This document shows, in pieces, positions 8,046-17,577 of a stretch of DNA of 64,000 bases (its first letter is position 1; every line of letters begins with the position of its first letter). This DNA comes from Lacrimispora xylanisolvens (GTDB lineage Bacteria > Bacillota > Clostridia > Lachnospirales > Lachnospiraceae). The notes beneath the pieces were generated by a model. The model had not been told where the DNA came from. It did no database searches and was given only the letters and a program-made list of their open reading frames with translations. The stretch lies in NCBI GenBank assembly GCA_017084465.1, contig CP070896.1:1116001-1180000 (forward strand), given 5' to 3'. The translations under genes were made by a program, and so were the position numbers.

Positions 8046-8804
8046 TCACTGAGAAGGCTCTTTATACTGATATCTGCTCCTTTTAGCAGTAAATCTTCCA
8101 TATTGAATGGCTGATTGTCTGCAGTTATGAATGCACTTTAGACAAAAGGTGCAATCTCCCGCCCAAACAGGTTTCCCATTCCTCATATGTATGGCATTGC
8201 ATGGACAACCTCTCTCACATTCTTTACAGCCATTGCATTGCTGAGTAGCAAAGAATTTTTTAGTATGATCCGTTTTTCTGTAGGCGTATCTGGTAACTGG
8301 AGTGACAAAAGCTATTACACCTTTCTTTATATATTGGTCATTTGCTCTGCGTTTAATCATAGATATAATTTTGTCGACCTCCAGCTCAGCATTATTGAGT
8401 ATAATTCTCTGTTTATCTATATCCACAATATCATAGCCCACCACGTAATTATCTACCATCTTTACCCCAAATATTCCACTTAGCTTCACTTGCTTTTGCT
8501 TTAAGATTTGGGTCAATCTGTCCATAACATTACCGGCAGCAATCCCATAAGTTGTTACAGCATAGACATAATGCTTCTCATATCCTGATAAATTCAATTG
8601 ATTTATAAATTTCTCAACGATTGTTGGCATACTATACCAATATACCGGAAAAACAAATCCAATTCGCTCATCTTCCTCAATTTCATACGTTTCATTCTTC
8701 TCTATTGCACATTCACAGATAGAAACAAATCTTTCACCTGTACTATTTGCAATTTTATCCGCAATGTGTTTCGAATTACCTGTTCCGCTAAAATAAAATA
8801 TCAC
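8046..8804 (-). CDS. EFR1-type flavodoxin-ferredoxin fusion protein
   Basis: 252 aa. A flavodoxin-like N-terminus (MIFYFSGTGNSKHIADKIA, with an FMN phosphate loop) is followed by two [4Fe-4S] motifs near the C-terminus (CNGCKECERGCP and CTFCLKCIHNCR). This is the EFrodoxin architecture of anaerobes, an electron carrier whose partners are unknown. A GTG start is preceded by GGGG. It is the last gene of an operon with the small membrane protein and MarR upstream (gap of 4 bases). Confidence 0.85.
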   Translation of the reverse strand: MIFYFSGTGNSKHIADKIANSTGERFVSICECAIEKNETYEIEEDERIGFVFPVYWYSMPTIVEKFINQLNLSGYEKHYVYAVTTYGIAAGNVMDRLTQILKQKQVKLSGIFGVKMVDNYVVGYDIVDIDKQRIILNNAELEVDKIISMIKRRANDQYIKKGVIAFVTPVTRYAYRKTDHTKKFFATQQCNGCKECERGCPCNAIHMRNGKPVWAGDCTFCLKCIHNCRQSAIQYGRFTAKRSRYQYKEPSQ

Positions 8805-8808
8805 CGTG

Positions 8809-9087
8809 CTACCCCTGCTTTCGATCTTTTATATGATTAACGATTGTTCTAATACTATATTTTTTTCTTATTTTCAATGCCACATCCCGACCGATCATCA
8901 GACTGCCCACCCAAAATATAACTTCACTTATTGCCATCATTATTCCTGTTATTCCTGCAATAGTGCAAACTGAAAATGGCAGACAGGCGTTAAAAGGCAT
9001 AATTGCGTATAACACAAAAGACATTACAATTAAGCTAATTGCAATAATACGATATACCTTCTTTCTGTTTCCGTCATCACATTCCAT
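8809..9087 (-). CDS. Small two-helix membrane protein (transporter-suffix type)
   Basis: 92 aa with two membrane segments (about residues 12-30 and 38-62) and a basic C-terminal tail. It resembles the small 'transporter suffix domain' proteins, which are defined by sequence only. It starts inside the end of the MarR gene (11-base overlap) and is followed after 4 bases by the EFR1 gene, so it is translated in the same operon. A specific role cannot be given. Confidence 0.6.
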   Translation of the reverse strand: MECDDGNRKKVYRIIAISLIVMSFVLYAIMPFNACLPFSVCTIAGITGIMMAISEVIFWVGSLMIGRDVALKIRKKYSIRTIVNHIKDRKQG

Positions 9088-9520
9088 ATGTTTTACTCTC
9101 CAATTTATCCACTAATTCAGAAATAATATGTTCCACAACTGCATATTCCTTTTCATCCGCTGCAATATTTCTGATGGTATCTGTAACCCATTTATAGACT
9201 GCTTTATCTCCTTGCAAAATGTGAGTTCCCTTTTCCGTAAGCTCAACGTAATACATACGTTTGTCCTCTTTTGATTGCAATTTTTCAACAAGGTTCATAT
9301 GAATCAACTTTCTTATGATTGCAGATACGGCTGGTTTCGTCACAGTTAACCGCTCTGCTATCTGTGAAAAATTTGGCCTCTGCAATGACTGGATTACCAG
9401 CAAATAGTAATAGTCATTATTAGAAAATTTATTTGCTTCATCCTCTGTCAGAGTTTCATTAAGATTTCTGATACATTCTTCCCAAAGTAAATTAACAAGA
9501 CTGGCGAATTTGTCTTTCAT
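9077..9520 (-). CDS. MarR-family regulator (of the EFR1 operon)
   Basis: 147 aa winged-helix repressor type: NFSQIAERLTVTKPAVSAIIRKLIHMNLVEKLQSKEDKRMYYVELTEKG is the MarR recognition helix and wing. GGAGGTATAA precedes the ATG. It heads an operon with a small membrane protein and EFR1 protein and lies just downstream of an AT-rich inverted repeat that is a likely own operator. The ligand is unknown. Confidence 0.85.
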   Translation of the reverse strand: MKDKFASLVNLLWEECIRNLNETLTEDEANKFSNNDYYYLLVIQSLQRPNFSQIAERLTVTKPAVSAIIRKLIHMNLVEKLQSKEDKRMYYVELTEKGTHILQGDKAVYKWVTDTIRNIAADEKEYAVVEHIISELVDKLESKTYGM

Positions 9521-9561
9521 TTATACCTCCGATTGCACTGTGTGGATTAGTTAAATCTATT

Positions 9562-9581
9562 TAATTAAATTATATTAATTA
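9562..9581. promoter_or_regulatory. Candidate MarR operator
   Basis: Inverted repeat TAATTAA-ATTATA-TTAATTA located 42-61 bases before the MarR start at 9520 and overlapping TATAAT-like boxes. AT-rich repeats of this sort are common MarR sites but also occur by chance in AT-rich DNA. Confidence 0.4.
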
Positions 9582-9590
9582 TATTGCCAC

Positions 9591-9620
9591 AAAAAAAATG
9601 TACTGTCAATAGTACATTTT
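9591..9620 (-). terminator. Intrinsic terminator downstream of the second MarR gene
   Basis: AAATGTACT pairs with AGTACATTT (9 bp, 6-base loop), followed on the minus strand by eight T residues. It separates the MarR gene at 9791 from the MarR-EFR1 operon. The loop also contains a TTGACA that could serve as a -35 box for the downstream operon. Confidence 0.7.
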
Positions 9621-9790
9621 TATTTTTGTCAATTGAGGATTTATTCATTTACTCCTGACTATTACCCGGTTTACTGAACACAGGCACGGCCAGGCATTTG
9701 GTCTATTCCGCCGCCCCCTATAATCAATATTTTATAGATACAACTATAAACTATGAAGTAATAGACAGGTCAATATTAAATTTTCACTCA

Positions 9791-10240
9791 TCAGCTATTA
9801 GATACCAATTCAGCAAAATCAGCATCTCTGGCTTTTTCCGCCATAATACGAAGCTTATTAAGTACAAATTCCTGAGTTTCTTTATCTATTCCACCTGAAA
9901 TATAATCAAACCAGTTTTCTATCAGGCTAAAAATATGTTCTTTATATTCCTTTCCTTTATCTGATATATAAAGGTTTTTAGCTCTTTTATCGGTTTCACA
10001 AACTTTTCTTATTACAAAACCTTTTTTCACCAGTGAATTTATCGTTTTTGCTGTAATTGATTTATCCATTAAAAGCATGGTAGAGAGCCTCTCTTGATTA
10101 ATTCCCTCATTCTCATATAAATTTACAATAAATATACACTCCCAGTAATCTAAATCCAATGCTTTGAAAGCAACATTAATATAATTATGAAGTTGTCTGT
10201 TTAAAATACCAAAAAATCTTGCATCATGTCTTATATTCAT
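9791..10240 (-). CDS. MarR-family regulator
   Basis: 149 aa with the winged helix INQERLSTMLLMDKSITAKTINSLVKKGFVIRKVCETDKRAKNLYISDKGKEYK. It is divergent from the esterase/EamA pair starting at 10598, which it may control through the palindrome at 10464-10484. The ribosome site is weak (GAAAG). It differs from the neighbouring MarR at 9077, so they are not a recent duplication. Confidence 0.82.
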   Translation of the reverse strand: MNIRHDARFFGILNRQLHNYINVAFKALDLDYWECIFIVNLYENEGINQERLSTMLLMDKSITAKTINSLVKKGFVIRKVCETDKRAKNLYISDKGKEYKEHIFSLIENWFDYISGGIDKETQEFVLNKLRIMAEKARDADFAELVSNS

Positions 10241-10463
10241 TTCTTTCTCATATAACCCAGGGAACCGTTTCTAAGTTGACTGAATTATATATTCCTTTCT
10301 TTTTACTATTTATACCGCTTAGTCTTATACTCCATTATAATTCTCACCAATAAATATAAGATGGATATTTAGTTTTTTTTTCAACTATATTATATGTATT
10401 TTGGTCCATATTGTCAACTTATTGGCGTAATATAGATTGGTCACATTACTTTTATTCTTATAG

Positions 10464-10484
10464 TATTAAATAGATTGTTTAATA
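10464..10484. promoter_or_regulatory. Perfect inverted repeat in the divergent MarR/esterase promoter region
   Basis: TATTAAA-TAGATTG-TTTAATA, with 7-bp perfect arms, lies between the divergent MarR (10240) and esterase (10598) genes. It is a candidate MarR operator. A TATAAT lies further toward the esterase without a clear -35 box. The rest of the 357-base region shows only AT-rich sequence. Confidence 0.45.
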
Positions 10485-10597
10485 AAAACTTAAGTTAATT
10501 TCAAATTTTAAATAGTAGTTTTATTCAACTATTATTGTTATAATAGCATCAACCGTCAATTATATAAGTTTATGACTAAGAAAGAAGGTTTTTAATT

Positions 10598-11533
10598 ATG
10601 CCACTAAATTTAATATTTAAAAAATTATTGGAAACCGATTTTGACAGTATGTATTCTCTCAACATTGAGGAGCTGAGAGACTATTACGAAAAAAGCTGGG
10701 ATGATTTTAAAGGAGAGATTATTGATGTAGGAACTGTAATCAATCGCACCCTTAAAACGGCTAAAAGAGATACTCCAATCAGAATTTATAATCCAAAAAC
10801 CAAGGGAATCCACCCTGCATTTATATGGATACATGGAGGTGGATTTATTTTTGGCAGCATGGAGGTTTACGATTCCATATGCCGTAAAATAACAAACAAT
10901 GTAAACTGCACTGTAATATCCATCGATTACGGTCTGTCTCCTGAACACAAATTTCCAGATCCCGGGGAAGAATGTTATTCCGTAATTAAATGGGTACATG
11001 AAAATGCTGAGGCTTTAAATATTCAGCCAGATAAACTTGCGGTAGGCGGTGACAGTGTGGGCGGAACCCTCACTGCAGCAGTTACTCAGATGGCAAGAGA
11101 AAGAAAAGAATTTACAATTACTTATCAGGTATTGATTAATACCATGTTTGATTTGCTTGGAGTAACAAAGCCTTTATCCAGAGTAGAAAACGCAAAGGGA
11201 TACAGACTGGAAACACATGCAATTGAAGGATGGTATGTCCCTAAATATTTAAATGACTTACATGAAGCTAAGAATCCTCTTGCTTCACCATTGCTTGCAG
11301 AGAGTTTCAAAGATCTTCCTGATGCATGCATCATCACATGCGAATATGATCCATTAAGAGATGAAGGGGAGCATTATGCAAAAAACTTATCAGAAGCTGG
11401 TGCTGACGTATGTCTTAAGAGGTATGACGGGATAATTCATGGCTTTTTTAATATGCAGGGAACGGTTGAGGAAGCACGTGCTGCTCTTGATTTAGTTTGT
11501 TCAAAATTAAAAGAAGCTTTTGACTTTATATGA
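10598..11533 (+). CDS. Alpha/beta hydrolase (hormone-sensitive-lipase-like esterase)
   Basis: 311 aa esterase of the HSL/BFAE group. The oxyanion motif HGGGFIFGS is near residue 78, the nucleophile elbow is GDSVGG (usually GDSAGG), the acid is in DPLRDEG and the catalytic His is in HGFFN, so the triad is complete. It has no signal peptide and should act in the cytoplasm on short acyl esters. AGAAGG precedes the ATG. It is followed after 24 bases by an EamA transporter and faces a MarR regulator. Confidence 0.85.
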   Translation: MPLNLIFKKLLETDFDSMYSLNIEELRDYYEKSWDDFKGEIIDVGTVINRTLKTAKRDTPIRIYNPKTKGIHPAFIWIHGGGFIFGSMEVYDSICRKITNNVNCTVISIDYGLSPEHKFPDPGEECYSVIKWVHENAEALNIQPDKLAVGGDSVGGTLTAAVTQMARERKEFTITYQVLINTMFDLLGVTKPLSRVENAKGYRLETHAIEGWYVPKYLNDLHEAKNPLASPLLAESFKDLPDACIITCEYDPLRDEGEHYAKNLSEAGADVCLKRYDGIIHGFFNMQGTVEEARAALDLVCSKLKEAFDFI

Positions 11534-11557
11534 TGAAAGGGAAACGGTTGATAAAAT

Positions 11558-12457
11558 ATGAATGAAGGAAACTCAAAAAAACTGCCATGGATATTATTAT
11601 TTCTTGGAATCTTATGCATTTCTATATCTGCTTATTTTGTGAAGAAGGCTAACGTTAACGGCATTTCCGTTTCATTTTACAGAGTGTGTTTTGCAACGTT
11701 ATTCATTTTACCCTTTTATATGCAGGTAAAAAATAAGAATATGAGTTTGAAAAGTATCTGCCTTTCAATATTGGGAGGTGTGTTTTTCGCATTTGAACTG
11801 ATCTTCTGGAATACTGCTGTAATCATATCCAACACAACATTTCCTACATTGATAGTCAACCTTTCTTCCGTATGGGTCGGGATCGGGGCAATGTTCCTGT
11901 TCAGGGAAAAATTGAACCGCTTCCATTGGGCGGGAAATATGATAGCGATTCTTGGGGTTGCAATAATCATCGGGATTAATAACATCATACATATGAAAAT
12001 TGATACCGGTTTTTTATTCTCCATTATAGCCAGTGTGTTTCTCGCTCTATATATTTTATCTGTAAAAGAAGCACGACAGAAAAACAGCACGATTCAGGTC
12101 GTCTTTTTCACATTTCTTGGAGGTACGATTACTTTATTGATTTGCTGTATTTCTACAGGAAGCGCATTATATGGTTTTTCCCTGCCTTCCTGGGTCTATT
12201 TGCTATGCCTGGGTCTGATCACACAGGTTGGCGGATACTTTTCAATTAATTATGCTCTTGGCTACATTGATTCATCCACCGTATCAATACTTACATTGCT
12301 TCAGCCCATACTAACTGCTGTATTTGCCGTAATTGTCCTTGGTGAGGCCTTTAATGTCCACCACATTATAGGCGGAGGTCTGGTGCTGGGAGGACTTATT
12401 ATGGCTTTGTTATTTAAAGATGATGGTCATATCGCGAAATCCATAATAAAAAAGTGA
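11558..12457 (+). CDS. DMT-superfamily transporter (EamA)
   Basis: 299 aa with ten predicted membrane helices in two EamA repeats (roughly residues 8-140 and 150-290). The second repeat ends with QPILTAVFAVIVLGEAFNVHHIIGGGLVLGGLIMALLF. Such proteins export metabolites or drugs; the substrate is unknown. It is probably cotranscribed with the esterase upstream. Confidence 0.82.
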   Translation: MNEGNSKKLPWILLFLGILCISISAYFVKKANVNGISVSFYRVCFATLFILPFYMQVKNKNMSLKSICLSILGGVFFAFELIFWNTAVIISNTTFPTLIVNLSSVWVGIGAMFLFREKLNRFHWAGNMIAILGVAIIIGINNIIHMKIDTGFLFSIIASVFLALYILSVKEARQKNSTIQVVFFTFLGGTITLLICCISTGSALYGFSLPSWVYLLCLGLITQVGGYFSINYALGYIDSSTVSILTLLQPILTAVFAVIVLGEAFNVHHIIGGGLVLGGLIMALLFKDDGHIAKSIIKK

Positions 12458-12547
12458 AATTCTTTTATACTATGACATAAGGTTGTCATGTTTTATTTGA
12501 TAGAATTATTTCATAAAAGAAAAATACACTTAACAGGACGGTTAATA

Positions 12548-12995
12548 ATGAAACAAAATGATATTTTGAATTACTGCTTAAGCAAGCTTGACGGAACAGT
12601 GCTTGTAGAGAGCTGGGGTGAAAAAGGTATTTTCTATAATCCAGGACATACCTTAAAACGTGGCGTATACACTCTCACAATTAAGGAAAAGGATGGTGAG
12701 AACGATAAAGGTTCAAATTTAAATCGAAAAGATGTTTATCGGGTGAATTTGGGAATAAGAAAAGATACTTTCAAAAATATGTTTTCTTATATCCCCAAAC
12801 GTCCGCCAGCCGGAGGAGTTATCCAGATGGATTACGATTTTACCGCGCTTGATGTCATCATGCCGCACCCTGTTTATGGATGGATGGGGATGGATTAGCG
12901 TGTTAAGTCCCTCAGAGGAAACATTTGAAAAACTAAAGCCTCTGATTGAAGAAGCCTATGATTTTGCAATTGAAAAGTTTTCTAAACGAAAATAA
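12548..12995 (+). pseudogene. DUF6194-like protein, frameshifted near the C-terminus
   Basis: About 148 aa when joined. The start MKQNDILNYCLSKLDG is set by AGGACGG. The protein (GTVLVESWGEKGIFYNPG, then VMPHPVYGW-type ending) resembles the DUF6194 family, whose function is unknown. The frame breaks at a GGGG run (12886-12889). With one G removed it continues GWMGWISVLSPSEETFEKLKPLIEEAYDFAIEKFSKRK and stops at 12995, three bases before the convergent VanX-like gene ends. Confidence 0.65.
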
Positions 12996-12997
12996 TT

Positions 12998-13675
12998 TTA
13001 TATTTGCTCACCAGACATAACTATATCCTCTTCCCTGACACCGGAATATATGGCATCACAATGATTTAAGCAAGCCCAATAACAATCCCCATATGACCAG
13101 TGCCACCATTCGGTTGGGTAATTGATAAATCCTGCTTTCTCCATACATTCAATCAGGATATTACGATTTGCTTTCGCATCCTCGCTAATAAATTGAGAAT
13201 ATAAATAAGTTAAGTTTTCCGGTTCATAAGGAATATCGTTAAACTCTGTTCCCATGTCCACTTCTATCCCATCTTTTAATAATGTTACATCGATTGCCCC
13301 TCCCGTAGGATGCCCTGCCACTTCAATTGGAGCAACATATTGGCAGGTTAAACCATAGATTTCATCCTGGCTCTTTAATGGATATTCAGATTTATAGCTT
13401 TCAAACGCTTCTTCAAAAGACTTTTTTTGACGGGAAAGAGGCCTGTATGCCTCTTTCACCAAAAACTGATAACCGGCTGGCAAACTGTCAGCTGCCATTT
13501 TCAGCCTGTTTATTACTTCTTCCCGCGCATAGCAAAATAAGTCAGACTTGCTTGATATCTGACTTCTTGACTCATCGATGAAAATATCTTTATGTATATT
13601 TCTCAGGGTAACCATTTCTTCTTTGTTGTCCACGCAGGTAACATTCATAACTCTTTCATCATTTAATAGTATCAT
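12998..13675 (-). CDS. D-Ala-D-Ala dipeptidase-like metallopeptidase (M15, VanX family)
   Basis: About 225 aa from MILLNDERV, which has AAGGA eight bases upstream; the frame is open to 13741. Zinc-site motifs of VanX are present: AGHPTGGAIDVTL (His and Asp), EWWHWSYG (catalytic Glu and third zinc His), and the conserved EAYRPLS Arg. It hydrolyses D-Ala-D-Ala or related dipeptides, for peptidoglycan dipeptide salvage or cell-wall turnover. No VanH/VanA genes are adjacent, so glycopeptide resistance is not implied. No signal peptide. Confidence 0.82.
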   Translation of the reverse strand: MILLNDERVMNVTCVDNKEEMVTLRNIHKDIFIDESRSQISSKSDLFCYAREEVINRLKMAADSLPAGYQFLVKEAYRPLSRQKKSFEEAFESYKSEYPLKSQDEIYGLTCQYVAPIEVAGHPTGGAIDVTLLKDGIEVDMGTEFNDIPYEPENLTYLYSQFISEDAKANRNILIECMEKAGFINYPTEWWHWSYGDCYWACLNHCDAIYSGVREEDIVMSGEQI

Positions 13676-13792
13676 GGTCTCTATCCTTACTCCTCTTTTC
13701 TCTATATTTACATCTTCATTCATTTCCATAATTTCATTCATATATTATCATATTTTCTTCCATTTAATATCATTTATTTTTTACTGTCACAC

Positions 13793-13829
13793 AAAAATAG
13801 AGGTACTCCCCATCAGAGTACCTCAAAAA
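13793..13829 (-). terminator. Intrinsic terminator of the Lpl/Yes operon
   Basis: GAGGTACTC pairs with GAGTACCTC (9 bp) and T-rich tracts flank the stem on both strands. It lies just past the stop of the last permease gene at 13834 and can also stop transcripts from the other side. Confidence 0.8.
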
Positions 13830-13833
13830 TTAG

Positions 13834-14712
13834 TTACCCCTTCACTCCTCCTAACACAATACCTTTTACAAAGTATTTCTGCAGGAATGGATATACCACT
13901 ACAATGGGAAGGGAGCCTAAAAATATCTGAGCGGATCGAAGCGTCCGGTCTGATATTGCTGCCATCTGCTGAATTTCCTCTCTCGTCATCATGCTGAAGG
14001 AACGCTGAACGGCAATGGTTTGTATATATGTCTGCAACGGATAATTATCTGGATTATTCATGAGAATCAAACCATCAAACCAATTGTTCCAATTTGTTAC
14101 CAGGGAGAAAAGAAGGAGCGTTGCAAGAGCTGGTTTTGACAAAGGCACATAGATTGTTAATAAAGTGCGCCAATGCCCTGCTCCGTCTATAAATGCCGCC
14201 TCCGCAAGTTCCTTTGGCACCTCACGGAAAAAATTAAGTAAGAGTATCACACTGAATACGGGTACCGCACCTGGAAGGATCAAAGCCCAGATACTGTCCA
14301 GCAGGCCAAATTGCCGGATTACCATATACCAGGGAATCATTCCTGCATTAAAAATCATTGTAATAAAGAAGAACCACGCATAAACAGTTCGAAACCGAAA
14401 GCTTTCCTTTGGCTGAGATAACGGATATGCTGCCGTAATGGTAAGCAGAATGCTTAAGCCACCGCCAAGGATAATTCGTATGATTGAAACTTTCATAGAA
14501 CGCCAGAATGCAGGACGCTTTGCTACAAAGGCATAAGAATTTGTTGTAAATTCCTTGGGCCATAAGGATACACTTCCTGCAGAGGCCGCCGCACTGGAGC
14601 TAAAGGAAACAGCGGCTACATGAATAAGCGGTATAATGCAGATCAATGCCAGCGTGAGCAGTATGGCAGTGTTGATTACTGGAAACCACTTGATTTTCTT
14701 ATTCCTTTTCAT
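13834..14712 (-). CDS. Carbohydrate ABC transporter permease (LplC/YtcP type)
   Basis: 292 aa inner-membrane permease with six helices and the EAA motif EVPKELAEAAFIDGAGHWRTLLTIYVPLSKPALATLLLF. It ends in GIVLGGVKG, typical of the YtcP/LplC group of oligosaccharide importers. The start MKRNKK has AAAGGAA upstream. It pairs with the LplB-type permease 14 bases upstream and the binding protein before that. The ATPase is not encoded here; these systems share an MsmX-like ATPase. Confidence 0.88.
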   Translation of the reverse strand: MKRNKKIKWFPVINTAILLTLALICIIPLIHVAAVSFSSSAAASAGSVSLWPKEFTTNSYAFVAKRPAFWRSMKVSIIRIILGGGLSILLTITAAYPLSQPKESFRFRTVYAWFFFITMIFNAGMIPWYMVIRQFGLLDSIWALILPGAVPVFSVILLLNFFREVPKELAEAAFIDGAGHWRTLLTIYVPLSKPALATLLLFSLVTNWNNWFDGLILMNNPDNYPLQTYIQTIAVQRSFSMMTREEIQQMAAISDRTLRSAQIFLGSLPIVVVYPFLQKYFVKGIVLGGVKG

Positions 14713-14726
14713 ATACAATTCCTTTC

Positions 14727-15626
14727 TTAAAACAGCTGATAATCTGCGAATTTATATGCGAACCAGTAGGAGACTGAGATCAAGGTCAGGGAGATCACAG
14801 ATTTAAACAGACCAACTGCAGTGGCAACTCCAAACTGAGCTTCTAACATACCAATCCGGTAAACAAACGTATCAATAATATCTCCGCTTGCATACACAGG
14901 CGGACTGTATAAGTTAAATACCTGGTCGAATCCTGCATTTAATACATTTCCAAGACTTAATACCATTAACAGAACAATTACCATACGCATCCCTGGAAGG
15001 GTAATGTGCCATATTTGATTCCACCGGTTTGCCCCGTCAACCTGCGCTGCCTCATATAAGCTTAAATCAATGCCTGTAATTGCCGCTAAATACACAATCG
15101 TACCGTATCCAAAAGATTTCCAGCTTTCCGTAACGATTAAGGTTAGAGGAAACCATTTATTATCACCTAAAAAGAAGATGGGCTGACCCCCAAATGCTTT
15201 AATAATCTGATTAATCAATCCGTCGCCTGGAGCAAGTATATCGATAAAGATACCGCCTAATACTACCCAGGATAAGAAATGTGGCAGATAAATTGCTGTC
15301 TGAATGCTTCTCTTTAACCCACTGTTTCTCACTTCATTAATAAGAATGGCAACTACAATTGGGATTAAAAGTCCTAATATAATTTTCATAATTGCAATGA
15401 AAAGAGTATTCCAAAGAACACTTACGAAATTCGGCAGCTGAAACAGATAAATAAAATTATCAAAGCCAATCCATTTCTGTTTTCCAAATAATCCTTTTGC
15501 CGGTATAAACTTTTGAAACGCAATGATAATTCCTCCCATTGGTAAATAGCTAAAGCACAGCAGCAAGATCATGCTGGGCAAAATCATCAGATGCAATGGC
15601 AGTTCCCGCTTACGTCTATGTTTCAT
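14727..15626 (-). CDS. Carbohydrate ABC transporter permease (LplB/YteP type)
   Basis: 299 aa from MKHRRKREL, set by AAAGGGG; the frame is open further upstream to 15698. Six helices, a leading LPLHLMILPSMILLLCFSYLPM segment and the EAA loop SLYEAAQVDGANRWNQIWHITLPGM. It forms the heterodimeric channel with the YtcP-type permease encoded downstream and imports a poly- or oligosaccharide across the membrane. Confidence 0.88.
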   Translation of the reverse strand: MKHRRKRELPLHLMILPSMILLLCFSYLPMGGIIIAFQKFIPAKGLFGKQKWIGFDNFIYLFQLPNFVSVLWNTLFIAIMKIILGLLIPIVVAILINEVRNSGLKRSIQTAIYLPHFLSWVVLGGIFIDILAPGDGLINQIIKAFGGQPIFFLGDNKWFPLTLIVTESWKSFGYGTIVYLAAITGIDLSLYEAAQVDGANRWNQIWHITLPGMRMVIVLLMVLSLGNVLNAGFDQVFNLYSPPVYASGDIIDTFVYRIGMLEAQFGVATAVGLFKSVISLTLISVSYWFAYKFADYQLF

Positions 15627-15701
15627 AAACAGACCCCTTTCTTCTATGAATAAAATGAGAGGATTAGTTTCTGTCAAACCTCTCCTCTCATTAATCATTT
15701 T

Positions 15702-17429
15702 CTATTTTTTAACAGACTGATACCATTCGTTTACTTCCTTTGTCATCTGGGCTCCGCCTAAAGCATTCCAGTTATCAACGAACTTATCAAACTCATCTAC
15801 AGGAACATCACCCATAATAATCCGCACGAACATCTCAAGCTCCATGGTACGAAGAGAGGACTGTTTATCTACCATAGTAGGCGTAGGCGCACCTACAAAT
15901 TCTTCTCTCATGACCTGACCATTTTCAATATATCCGTTTAAGGCATTGAACACCCCGTCAGGACCGTATATCTTTTCCCAACCCCACTGAGTTGTATCAC
16001 CGGCATAAAACGCTTCCAGGTTCTTTTGAATAATGGCCGGTTCTCCTTTTAAAATACTCATATCTCCCAGTTTTCGGGCTTTTTGTATTTCATTAAACGC
16101 CTCAAGGTTCTTATTGGTAGGAGCCGGGGTAACCGGTGAGAATTTCCACACACCTTTGCCTTCATTTTCAGCAGGCATATAATAATGGTCAAATTCGTTA
16201 TTTTCACCCCAGTTTTTCTCCAGGTGAAGATTGATTAATTTAACCACAGCTTCGGGATTGGCATAATCTTTACGAATGGCATAATACCACTGTGTACGGA
16301 ATTTCTGGGGAACTTTGGGTAATGTGTCATCGGCAGATACAATCGGATACCCTACCCAGTCAGCTGTGGGATCATTTTGATAATTACTGATCAGAGGATA
16401 CATGGGATTCCACTGTTCGCCAAAGTCTATCCCCAGTTTTCCTGCTGCAACCAGTTCTGCCATCTTGGCACCGTCTTTAATTCCGAATTCCGGATCGATC
16501 TCCCCTGCTTTATACATTTCAGCCAGTGCGCGTAAGGCATCTTTTGTTTCTGGGAGAACGCTGCCCCATGCCAGAGTACCATCGTCCTTTTTCACCCACA
16601 TATTGGGATAAGAATGGTATCCTGCAAAGAAACCTTCCACACCCATGGCTCCGTTATATAAATTTTTAGTAATCGCCATGGCATAAGTATCGTTTTTGCC
16701 GTTGCCATCTGGATCAAGGGTAGTGAATGCAGCAGCTATCTTCCTTAAATCCTGCATTGTTTTAGGCGGTTCCAGTTTCAGTTTATCCAGCCAGTCCTTA
16801 CGAAGCCATAGATACTGGGTGCTTTCAACAGATGCATCTGCGTAAGGGACTGCCATTAAACGCCCGTCAAATGTAGCCGACTGAAGAATACCAGGTCCCT
16901 CAGAATTATAAACCTCTTTTGTATGCTTACTGGCATACTGATCAAAATAATCTGTCATATCTACTATCATATCTGATTCTGCCAGCTGCTTTAACTGGGT
17001 ACGATTTACAATCAGTACGTCTGGCAAATCTCCGGAAGCAATCGTAACGTTTAACTTCTGTGTATAAGCATCATCATTGAGTCCGCCCCTTACAGTCCAG
17101 GCATAACTGATATCAATTCCTAAATCCTTTGAATACAAATCCAGCCACCGGTTTTTGTCAATTGTTTCACCCGGAGTTTTCGGCAGTATGTTGTCGTTTA
17201 AATCATTATCTACCGTTCGGGCAAACGTCATCTTAACAGATGGTTCGTATTTGCCGAATGGATCAGCATCTTCTGCCCCCGCAGAATTGCCTGTTTCAAC
17301 AGCAGTGCCTGTTTCGCCTTTACTGCTTACCGTTGATGATGAAACCCCTGTCTGACTGCTGCAGGCAGTGAGCAGCAATCCCCCAATCAGTATGGCAGAT
17401 AAACCAGTGGGAATAATACGTTTTTCCAT
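15702..17429 (-). CDS. Extracellular sugar-binding lipoprotein (LipO/LplA type)
   Basis: 575 aa. The start MEKRIIPTG is chosen because AAGGAGG lies 7 bases upstream. The signal peptide ends in the lipobox LLTAC, followed by a Ser/Thr/Gly-rich linker. The large type-1 solute-binding domain (WLDLYSKDLGIDISYAW, FDGRLMAVPYADAS, LWLRKDWLDKLKL) is typical of the ~550-aa LipO family paired with LplB and YtcP. It binds an oligosaccharide outside the cell. It lies about 150 bases after the YesN regulator and is presumably its target. No glycosidase is in the operon, so the sugar is not indicated. Confidence 0.88.
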   Translation of the reverse strand: MEKRIIPTGLSAILIGGLLLTACSSQTGVSSSTVSSKGETGTAVETGNSAGAEDADPFGKYEPSVKMTFARTVDNDLNDNILPKTPGETIDKNRWLDLYSKDLGIDISYAWTVRGGLNDDAYTQKLNVTIASGDLPDVLIVNRTQLKQLAESDMIVDMTDYFDQYASKHTKEVYNSEGPGILQSATFDGRLMAVPYADASVESTQYLWLRKDWLDKLKLEPPKTMQDLRKIAAAFTTLDPDGNGKNDTYAMAITKNLYNGAMGVEGFFAGYHSYPNMWVKKDDGTLAWGSVLPETKDALRALAEMYKAGEIDPEFGIKDGAKMAELVAAGKLGIDFGEQWNPMYPLISNYQNDPTADWVGYPIVSADDTLPKVPQKFRTQWYYAIRKDYANPEAVVKLINLHLEKNWGENNEFDHYYMPAENEGKGVWKFSPVTPAPTNKNLEAFNEIQKARKLGDMSILKGEPAIIQKNLEAFYAGDTTQWGWEKIYGPDGVFNALNGYIENGQVMREEFVGAPTPTMVDKQSSLRTMELEMFVRIIMGDVPVDEFDKFVDNWNALGGAQMTKEVNEWYQSVKK

Positions 17430-17577
17430 AAGATCCTCCTTGTTTTTATGCTTTATAACCAACTCCTTCTCATATTATACCGATATTTTTCGTCATTTTC
17501 CATAAACATCTTTTGATTTTCTTGGCATTTATTTACCATTATCAAATTCTGTCTTATCCTTTATTTACATCCATAAC

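Noticed and set aside
9604..9609. TTGACA as -35 of a strong promoter for the MarR-EFR1 operon
   Set aside because: The nearest TATAAT is 20 bases away and the hexamer lies in the loop of a terminator hairpin, so the promoter is uncertain.
12998..13675. Glycopeptide-resistance cluster around the VanX-like gene
   Set aside because: No VanH, VanA/B ligase or VanRS genes are near, so a dipeptide salvage role is more likely.
16402..16611. Plus-strand frame inside the sugar-binding lipoprotein gene
   Set aside because: Antisense shadow of an intact gene, without a ribosome site or family match.
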